Assembly (NCBI GenBank): GCA_030248065.1
Contig: JASAMV010008781.1
Coordinates: 62,001 to 126,000, forward strand
Origin: Rhynchonema sp. JSB1_4
Lineage: Eukaryota; Nematoda; Chromadorea; Monhysterida; Xyalidae
Direction of reading: 5' to 3'
DNA length: 64,000 nucleotides
The notes under the pieces are model-generated. The model did no database searches, was not told where the DNA came from, and worked only from the letters and a program-made list of their open reading frames with translations. A program made the position numbers and the translations under genes. Below, piece after piece: positions 56,471 through 64,000 of the stretch (the first letter of the stretch is position 1; every line of letters begins with the position of its first letter).

Positions 56471-58660
56471 ATGTGGTGGGCCACAGTGTTGCTGGCGCTG
56501 TTGACGCTGGCCGCTATCGGTGCACCTGAACGATATCCAATGCCTTCCCCTGATGAAGAAGGGCAAACCCCTTTCCCGAGCGAGGAGACGGAACCTCCCA
56601 ATGAGCGACCTAATTTAGGCCGCCCGGATCAGCGCCCAAGAATGACCGCATTCAAAGAAAGTGAGCACACCTACACCCCTCACACATACCATACAAGTAT
56701 TTACTTTTGAAAATGTATGGATACCGTAGTGTGGGATGCATGCCGTTCACTATGGCCTGCCGTGAGCCCAACCAGGTGCCGATCAAACTTGGTGATTTTT
56801 CAAAATGGCAATTTTTGTCATTGTGAATTTATTTCCAGACTCCCAGTAAGCATTTACGCTGGTCAAATTTCCACTGCCCTAAAAGGTAGTGAAATACTCC
56901 TTTTTTTCAAAAAAAAACACCAGGGAACCCCCCCCCCCACCGGACCTGGGTGCCAGCAAAGTGCATGACGGCTTACCGGTTCATGACAAAGAAGGTAGAC
57001 TACGACGCACCTTCCTATTCACTCCCAGTGTACCGCATCGGTATCGAGACGGGCTCGCATGGGACCGATGGTCATTTGTGGCTGGCCATTCACGGTCGTG
57101 ACAACAGCACCGTCACCGAGTTCTTCAATCTCAACAACAACTGCGTCTGGAACTGTGAATTCCCGTTCGCTGCGTGAGTGACAAAACTTGGTGCGGTCGG
57201 CCAGGATTACTGTGCCTACAGTATCTATGGCTCTGATATTAGTAGCAATAGTACCAGCTTTAATTTTTCTCGCAATGCTATTCCGTTCTAATATTTTACA
57301 GTGGTCGTTCGGCGACGCCCGTGTTCGATGTGGGCACCTCGGTACAGCTACGCTTCATCACGGGAATCACACTGCATCTGACGCCAAATCCTCAGTGTTG
57401 GTTGCCTTGGCTAGTGTAAAGCTTGGTGTTCGGTTCAGTCTTGGTCATGTGACTTTTATGACCTAGACAGTGATGTACTGATGACATCAGTTCTGACCAG
57501 CGTAGCATCTTTTCAATTTTACGCTGGTCAAAATCATGATCATCAGTGAATCGCAAACATGCTTTATTCAAAAAAGTCACCGTGACCAAGGCAGATCAAA
57601 TCTGATGATCAAGTTTGACTCCAGCTTCGGAGTGTCAATTTGTGAAACATCAGCCAACCAGCCATAATTCCAGTGGAGAGGGCGATCGACATGTACGAAT
57701 TCGCGAGCATCAAGATCCAACAACTGAATCCGATCACCAAAAAGCCCTATTTCGACCAGCAAGTCGAATTCAAGGGTGCGAAATCACAGTGAGTTTAGGC
57801 AATAGACAATAGACTCGACAACGAATGCGCCGATATCAAACTTGGTAATCAGTTCACCTCTGATCAGTCCAGTCCAGTATTGAAATTTTGACTAGTATAA
57901 CAGCTGCTTCCGTCAGTTAGTGGAATCTCTAGATCTCCAGATATCCGTAATGCAAAAGACTCACGCGTAACCAAGGCAATACCCCTGTGCACCGGATCGA
58001 CTACCAATATCACATTCTGACAATGACCCGCATTTATCTATTCTATCGTGCATGTTTTGCATTTGTCATTGCAATGTAAAAACAACATCATTCCCACACA
58101 AACTTCAGATTTCATAAAATACAATAACAGATTCATTGCATTTTGGCAGCGTGACAGGCGGGCCACGAGACACGCCATTCCACGGCGGCCGGTATTTCGC
58201 GGTGTCGTCGGTTGTGATGAGCCCGATCGGTGAATGGTCGAAATGCCGACCCGCCCCACAAGTGCGTGAATGCAGAAAGCAACAACCTCAGAAGGTGGGC
58301 ATTACTGTGAATTCTTGGAGCAATGCGCTTGTTTGGTTTCTCATTTTTATCAATGCTTTCCTAGACTAACGGTGAACTAGGAGTTATTACATACGTATTG
58401 CCAAAGTGAAAAAAGTTCTGTATTGCATCAAGCCGATGGAACAATCGCCACAGCCCGAATTGATGCTCAAGTCCATTCATCACAACCTTACAAACTCTGA
58501 AATCAGTGTATTACACTTTCAGATTTTGGCCATGCCCCCAAACCAGCCCAAACCGGATCCCATTCTGTCGCGCGCCTGCACCTGCAGAATGAGTCTGTGG
58601 GATACGCTCAAAATGAAACTGTCGAACGTGAAAGTAGAATTCGAAAAGTATAAAAAATGA
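56471..58660 (+). CDS. Secreted PLAT-domain protein with thrombospondin-like C-terminus
   Basis: Six exons (56471-56660, 56957-57173, 57302-57396, 57674-57788, 58150-58294 and 58523-58660) give about 299 aa; the 57396 donor is the least certain boundary. A signal peptide (MWWATVLLALLTLAAIGA) and a proline/glutamate-rich linker precede VYRIGIETGSHGTDGHLWLA and HGRDNSTVTEFFNL. This matches the PLAT/LH2 pattern 'Y.v.v.TG...GTDa.v...l.G......f.L'; VQLRFITG and FASIKIQQLNP continue the beta-sandwich. The next exon has GEWSKCRPAPQVRECRKQ, a W..C...REC pattern like a thrombospondin type 1 repeat. A Cys-containing tail (RACTCRMSLWD) ends the protein. PLAT domains bind lipids or proteins at membranes. 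Expected to be extracellular. It sits among C-type lectin genes. Confidence 0.7.
57491..57533. repeat. Hairpin MITE, GACCAGCGTA/TACGCTGGTC
   Basis: TTCTGACCAGCGTAGCATC is followed directly by CAATTTTACGCTGGTCAAAA; minimal member of the dispersed family, inside an intron of the PLAT gene. Confidence 0.7.
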
Positions 58661-59309
58661 TGACGGAATGAAAACAGAAAAAGTGTTAGATTTTCTGATG
58701 ATTTCATCAATTTAGAACGTAACATTCTATTCCAATCAGTATTTGCCTGGTTTAGTGCGGTCTAAGGTACCAGGTGCATGCATAATAGTACAGTAATTTC
58801 TTGCTCAGTTCCCCACAATTATCTGAATGCAAATACTCATTTGACTGATAAAACTTTGCGTGACACCACTGATTAGAATAAATTCACTTGCTTGACTTCG
58901 ATTGCTTTTCAGTTTTTCCAGCTGCTTCGTCGAATTTGGTACTTTTTTGAAGAGCAGTTGATTTGATACCGGCCTGAATTTATAGTAATGCCGCAAGCTC
59001 ACCTGGTGCACAGAGTTGTTTCCTTCCTATACCTAGTGACAATACCCAAGAACGAAGCACGCCAGATACCTAATAACAAGAAAATAGCTTGCGAACGGGG
59101 TCCATTTCACCTGGTAAACCCTGCTGTGCAAAATTGGCGCTCACTTTTTGTTACTAACCCATTTTGGTGACATGGGTCCAAAATGCATAATTACACAATC
59201 GATCACTCTTTTGACCATGACATATGCTGTGCTGTGATAGCTTTCTGTCATTCAGGTTTGTAACTTTCTGTTGCTCAAAGATCTATTGCTTCTGGCACCA
59301 ATAAATGAG

Positions 59310-61442
59310 ATGAAGCTGTTGCTACTAACCACGATCCTGTCAATTGTGTCTGCGTTCGCAAACTGCGCGTTGCCGCCCGATATAGAAGCCCGGCGTTTCA
59401 AGTTCCGTCGAATGTTCGATCCACCCGAATCAACAACTTTGTCTCACGACCAGCCCAGCAGCACAATTCCCGTCATTCAGCCGCCTTCTCAAGCTACCGT
59501 CAGTTTATCGACGAAGCATTCAACTTCGACGAAGGCCACTCAGCCGACTGCGACATCAACGGAAGAACCCAAGCCCGAACCTGTCAATATCACAGAGGTC
59601 GCACGGGCGTTTGTAGCCGAGAGATTGAAGGTTTGGTGGGTATTTTTTAGGACTATTAGCTATTTTGAACTAAGTATAAGCCGTTGGATGACGTGGCTTT
59701 ACGTGCATCTGACGATGACCTGGTGCACCTCGCAACTGTGAGAGCTGGTGGAAACAGGCAAGCAAAAAAACTGCTGCTGAAAGTTCCTTTGATTGAGTAC
59801 ACAATACACCAACCGGCTTATCAAGAACATCAACCGTGCCGTAAGTACGAGCAGGCCCAAAAGTTGCCTTGATCATTCAGGTAACTGCATTTGTGCAAGA
59901 CCCGTTGTCGGCCAACCACAATTCGCTGTCATGTTGTCCTAGCGGTTGGTTGGTGAATGCGGGTTCGTGCTATCGATTTGTGGACACCCCGACGACCTAT
60001 ACCGACGCCGAGCGTTACTGTAACGACATGCATGCCACCCTGATGGTAGACTCGGGACCACATGAACAGGTACCGGTACTTCGCTTGATAATTTAGGGTA
60101 CAGCGTGCGCTCCTTGTAGTTGCTCTTTCGGTCATGCACATTTGATCAGTGCTCACCGACAGGAAGTGCACCGCAGAAAATCACCAGTGCACATACGCCT
60201 GAAATTAACAAGATTTTGAATTGTGTGAATTTAGAGAATTGATAATCACAATAATATTTGAGCATCGCATTCTCTACCATTCCCGTTTGTACCAATGGGT
60301 CTGGATCGGTCTTCGGGCGAAACAGTTCGGCAACGAAACCAACGAAACGCTGGCTTGGGCAACCACTGGTGGGCGACACTTTCATGAATTGTGCGTCGTT
60401 GTTGCATTTTAGCCAGTTTGTTTTTTTGGGAATTCATTTGAGCATATGCATGTTGTCGCCACAGTCAGGTGAACCATCCGTCCCGGCACATTGTTATCAT
60501 GCCTGGCTGGTCATGGGCATGATAACAAGGGTGACAGTGCGCACACAACTACAATTTTTTGCTGGCTTACGTGGATGTTGTTAGTGACGATGACGTGGTG
60601 TACCGCAAGTTCATTTTTATGGACAAGCATAATACAATTGACGACACTTGTCATTCAGACCCTGGCTGCTGCCCCATGCAACCCGTTACGGCGAAACGGC
60701 AGTGTTGTCGTGTGTTGCGTTTTACAACCGAATGTCAATCACACTGCAGTCACACTTTCACTTTCATCCGTGCAACTTGAAGTTTAGTTTCATCTGTGAA
60801 CGAAACATCACTGCAGTTGCGACGGAGCACGCGATTGAAATGGTTAGGTTTACCGGGTTGATTGATCAATGTGCGGTGTTGGCTGGTACGCTCGTTAATT
60901 AATACCATCTGAGACCATTAGACAATGTGTATGAGCCTTGGCTTAATTTATGACTGCCAACATTGGTAACATGCAGTTCATTCTTAACATCAGAGCTGTG
61001 CAGTTTAATACCTGAAGCAAAACATGCTCATCGATGTCAATCGCACTAAATCAGTTCCGTTAATTTCGACCAGCATGAAAGTTGCTCCCTCCCAGACAGG
61101 TAATAAGCAACATTTACGCTGGTCGAAATAAAGACGTGCATCAAAGATCTTCAGATATCCTTCATCGGGAAAGTGACGAAGGCGAGTGCGATCAGATCAC
61201 GAAGTTTTATATCAACCTTGATCCTAAATTTTCAGGTCCGAACCGACAACCCCGAGTATCATGACCTGCCCACCAAGGTCGTTCTTGACAAAATCATGCA
61301 TGAGGAGATTGACTTGCCCACAGCACCACCTAGAATTCTGTATGAGCAACATCACGGCTATTGGACAACCGGGGCACGCACCGGGGGAAGCTTTGTCATA
61401 TTCCCCACACGGGCACGCGGAAGGCAAGGGTATAGCGGGTAG
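59310..61442 (+). CDS. Secreted C-type lectin-domain protein, copy B
   Basis: Six exons (59310-59630, 59681-59840, about 59900-60069, 60263-60390, 60659-60842 and 61236-61442) total about 389 aa. The signal peptide is MKLLLLTTILSIVSAFANC. A long Ser/Thr/Pro mucin-like stalk follows (TKHSTSTKATQPTATSTEEP). The lectin domain starts LSCCPSGWLVNAGSCYRFV and has ERYCNDMHATLMV, VWIGLRAKQFG, AWATTGGRHFHEL, TAVLSCVAFYN and HFHPCNLKFSFICERN. Relative to A and C, the intron between GWL and GSCY is absent, so it was probably lost. The last exon (LPTKVVLDKIMHEE, then an Arg/Gly tail) aligns with the A tail. The acceptors at 59681 and 59900 are less certain. Expected extracellular. Confidence 0.8.
60490..60535. 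repeat. Hairpin, TTGTTATCATGCC/GGGCATGATAACAA
   Basis: A near-perfect 13-bp stem with a GGCTGGTCA loop in a lectin B intron. The half-sequence CTTGTTATCATGCCC also occurs at 51027 and 63858 near copies A and C. Confidence 0.6.
61063..61129. repeat. Hairpin MITE, ATTTCGACCAGC/GCTGGTCGAAAT
   Basis: ATTTCGACCAGCATGAAAG and CATTTACGCTGGTCGAAAT form a 12-14-bp stem around about 30 bases. It lies in the last intron of lectin copy B. Confidence 0.75.
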
Positions 61443-61623
61443 CCCAAAGCTGGGATTGGGATACCGATAAAATTCGAGAATGGCCTACGGTGCCTCGGTG
61501 TTTTATCTCGGTGTGCCCAAATGGCAACAACCCCACATTTCTTATTTCTATTTCTCATTAATTTACAGCCACACTCACGCGTGAATGTACATCTATCGAG
61601 AAACTGGCGCAATTGTTTCGTAA

Positions 61624-61677
61624 ATACCAACTCTGCAGAATGACCTAATGATACCAACTCTGCAGAATGACCTAATG
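61624..61677. repeat. Tandem duplication, two 27-bp units
   Basis: ATACCAACTCTGCAGAATGA plus CCTAATG repeats exactly twice. Confidence 0.9.
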
Positions 61678-61985
61678 ACTGTCTTAGTTGATGTTATTGT
61701 CAAAAACATGCCTATAAATTTTTTATCGTTTATTTCACAGCAATGCTTTCCTTGATAAGAATAGTGTCCTGAAAACAAAATAAAATCAAAATCACGAAAA
61801 GGAATATTGACTGAATATAAATGCTGTGTTATGGTTGATATCCATCTCATGCTAAAAACGCATGATTATCTCCAATATTACATAATGATCCATTTGCTTC
61901 ATTATTATTGTTTATTTTTATGAGTGTATGCGTTTTTCATCAGCTTGTAATCTCCAATCTAAAACCTGCAAAACTAAAACAATGC

Positions 61986-62067
61986 CGAAGCGGATGGGAT
62001 TCGAACCCACGCGGGCATAGCCCATTGGATTAGCAGTCCAACGCCTTAACCACTCGGCCACCGCTTC
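61986..62067 (-). tRNA. tRNA-Ser (anticodon GCT)
   Basis: The 82-nt complement folds as a class II tRNA. Acceptor stem GAAGCGG pairs with CCGCTTC. The D arm contains GGCCGAGTGGTTAAGGC. The anticodon arm is GTTGGACTGCTAATCCAAT with GCT in the loop. A variable arm (GGGCTATGCCC) and the T arm GGGTTCGAATCCC follow. There is no intron. It reads AGC/AGT serine codons. Located between lectin genes B and C. Confidence 0.96.
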
Positions 62068-62404
62068 CTACCTCAGCACTGTTTCTTTTCTGGTTTTATA
62101 GTATATTGTAAGTGCGCACTGGCGCTCTGTGCAGGAAATGCCCAGATTATCATGGTTACACTCAACTCAGTTATAGTGCATGCATGGCATGCACACCAAT
62201 TCAGTCAAGTCTTCACACATTATATTTCTGTGCCATCTGTTTTTCCTTGCTAATGTTAGTACAACTTTCTCACAATCGGATACTGAAACTAACCTTAGTT
62301 TCAACAACAACTGCAACAAACGCTTTGCCAAAATTTCAGTTTTTCTTCAGCTGGATGATCCCGTCGTTCCTAACTCAACCCTTCGTCAAAAAACGACCCT
62401 CCAA

Positions 62405-63757
62405 ATGTGCAAAATTCCATTGTTCTGTGTCATTATCTTCACATTGTCCCCCTCAATCGCCCACAGTTTGGACAACGTGCACGACTGGCCGGTCGTGGGG
62501 ATGTCACGTGACCGGGTAGCGCGCTCTATTTCGTCGATGGTGAGTTGTTCGGAAACAGTGATAAAAACGAAAAGTGAAAAAATCTGCAGGCGCACGCTTG
62601 CAACGAGACTGACGATGGGTTGAACGTGACCAACGTGGCTGGAGAAGAACGAGAGGCGAAATCGACACCATATTGGCACTCGAATTATGTGAACGGCACC
62701 ACGTGCTGTCAGAATGGATGGTTTGCTTGGAAGGTTGGCTGATTTTGCATCGTTTCTTATTCACTGGTATTTTATTTGATTTTATTTCTGTCTCTAGGAC
62801 GTTTCTATCATGCAAGCTTTCGCAGCTCTTGTTTCAAAACGATTTTTGCAAGGAAACCGGGGCACTAGTCATCGTCAGTGCCAATGTACGTTGTTATCAT
62901 TGGTCTTGTGTTCAGCAGGTGATCTGGCAATGCACATGTCCCAATCCAATCGCAGTATTCCATTTCTCCTGATGTTTCAGGGTAGCTGCTATTGGTTCGA
63001 CGAAAATCGATTGAAGTTTGACGACGCGAAACGATCATGCGCCACTAAAAACGCAACGCTGATGGTGATATCGCAGCACAGAGAACAGGTCGGATTACGG
63101 TAGCTGTTGGGTAATGGCAGGTGTTGGATTACGGCATAACTTTTCGATTGTTAGTGTGCGTGTGTTCAAATGTTTCAGCGTCACATGATGCAACAAGCGC
63201 GACTGGCTAATCCCACTTGGATCGGGCTGTCGACCAAATTCTTCTCCAAAGTAGATGGCCAATACGCAGACGTGCTCGCCTGGCAGACGGATGGCGGACT
63301 GCACTTTCATCAGCTGTTGGTGAAATTGTTATTTGTCGTTTTCTTAGTTTTGATCAAGTTGTGTTTTTCATTTCTTATTATAGCATCTGAAAACCTTTCG
63401 ATCATGAACGATTACTCATGCACTCAAAGCGGACGGTGCACCAGAACGTCATCAGGCACCACGCGTGCCGCATGTCATGAAGAAATTGTTGTCGTTCAGT
63501 CACAAATTGAAACTGTACATAGCTTCATTTATAGACCATGGGTGCTACCGTCGGCCGTAGGTTATGGTAGTACTACGGTATTGGGTTGTGCGGCGTGGCG
63601 AAACGAGGTCGAATACCTGCATCGTCCCCATGTGCATTTTCACGACTGTAACTTGAAGATGCCGTTCATTTGTGAGCAAAATGGTACTGCGGCTGATATG
63701 GTGAACACGGTGGTCGAGCATGTTAGAACGGTACGTTTAGATGGAGCGGTTGGCTGA
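62405..63757 (+). CDS. Secreted C-type lectin-domain protein, copy C (3' end uncertain)
   Basis: Exons 62405-62539, 62590-62733, 62981-63088, 63179-63315 and 63535-63730 join in phase. The signal peptide is MCKIPLFCVIIFTLSPSIAH. The lectin domain has TTCCQNGWFAWK|GSCYWF, KRSCATKNATLMVISQ, TWIGLSTKFFSK, WQTDGGLHFHQL, VLGCAAWRNE and HFHDCNLKMPFICEQNGT. A GTACGT donor at 63731 suggests a further tail exon, as in A and B, that I could not identify; without splicing the frame stops at 63757. Exon phases equal those of copy A, which supports tandem duplication plus inversion. Expected extracellular. Confidence 0.8.
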
Positions 63758-64000
63758 ATGATGTTTCAATTCGATATCCGCATGTGAAAGTCGTTGGTGC
63801 GCCATGGTTGTATGCAAATCTGGACCGACCAACCCAAAGATCTCTGGAGACGTGCTTGTTATCATGCCCATCGGTATCAGACGAGTTAGCGAAGGATGTC
63901 GACCACGCAAAACCCTCAGCTCTAGACGTTGGGCCAAATAATGTTGAAGAGGCCTCATATGCCGGGGTGATGTCGCCCTTACGCATGGTGCTTGGCTTGC
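63758..64000 (+). other. Open frame running off the window
   Basis: From about 63724 one + frame stays open to the end (APWLYANLDRPTQRSLETC, ELAKDVDHAKPSALDVG, EEASYAGVMSPLRMVLGL). It could be the tail exon of lectin C or the start of another gene, but I see no clear acceptor and no family match. Minus-strand frames are open too. Confidence 0.3.

Overview
This looks like nuclear DNA of a small intron-rich invertebrate, most likely a nematode. Genes are built of short exons with GT-AG introns, many of about 50-150 nt ending TTTCAG. There is a polycystin-2 gene of pkd-2 size (about 721 aa), tandem same-strand genes with spacing down to 17 nt, a C-type lectin cluster, and one tRNA-Ser(GCT). The phylum is an inference from gene content and structure. 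I rebuilt exons by hand from reading frame, splice phase and family knowledge; CDS coordinates run from start to stop codon and include introns.

Layout. 1-3.3 kb: nested hAT-like non-autonomous elements with GGCCCG-rich arms and exact 8-bp target-site duplications (TSDs). 3.3-6.9 kb (+): an ACOT9-type acyl-CoA thioesterase. 7.1-28.8 kb (-): the RTEL1 helicase, with 22 exons between 21.5 and 28.8 kb and three C-terminal harmonin-like exons at 7.1-7.6 kb. The 13.9-kb gap between them holds, on the opposite strand, a complete seven-transmembrane receptor gene (17.3-19.0 kb). 29.4-39.8 kb (-): two TMEM126-like paralogues with a 120-aa protein gene between them, 17 nt from the downstream paralogue. 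An intron of one paralogue holds a 2.4-kb foldback element carrying a peptidase-C19-like exon. The first intron of the other holds a Russian-doll nest of hAT-like elements (36.5-39.2 kb).

39.9-41.5 kb: more nested hAT-like elements. 42.1-47.2 kb (+): a complete 18-exon polycystin-2. 47.6-48.1 kb (-): a small single-pass membrane protein with a PPxY motif. 49-64 kb: a secreted-protein neighbourhood with three C-type lectin genes (one -, two +), a secreted PLAT plus thrombospondin-like protein, a small tryptophan-rich secreted protein with two decayed copies, and the tRNA.

The core genes are housekeeping (mitochondrial lipid metabolism and probable complex I biogenesis, telomere and recombination helicase) or sensory (polycystin, receptor). 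The most unusual feature is the transposon stratigraphy. Several families share the terminus CAGTG-N-GT, insert repeatedly into one another, and leave readable TSDs at up to four levels. They lie inside introns or between genes; I saw none interrupting an exon. From 7.6 to 17.2 kb I see no convincing exon.
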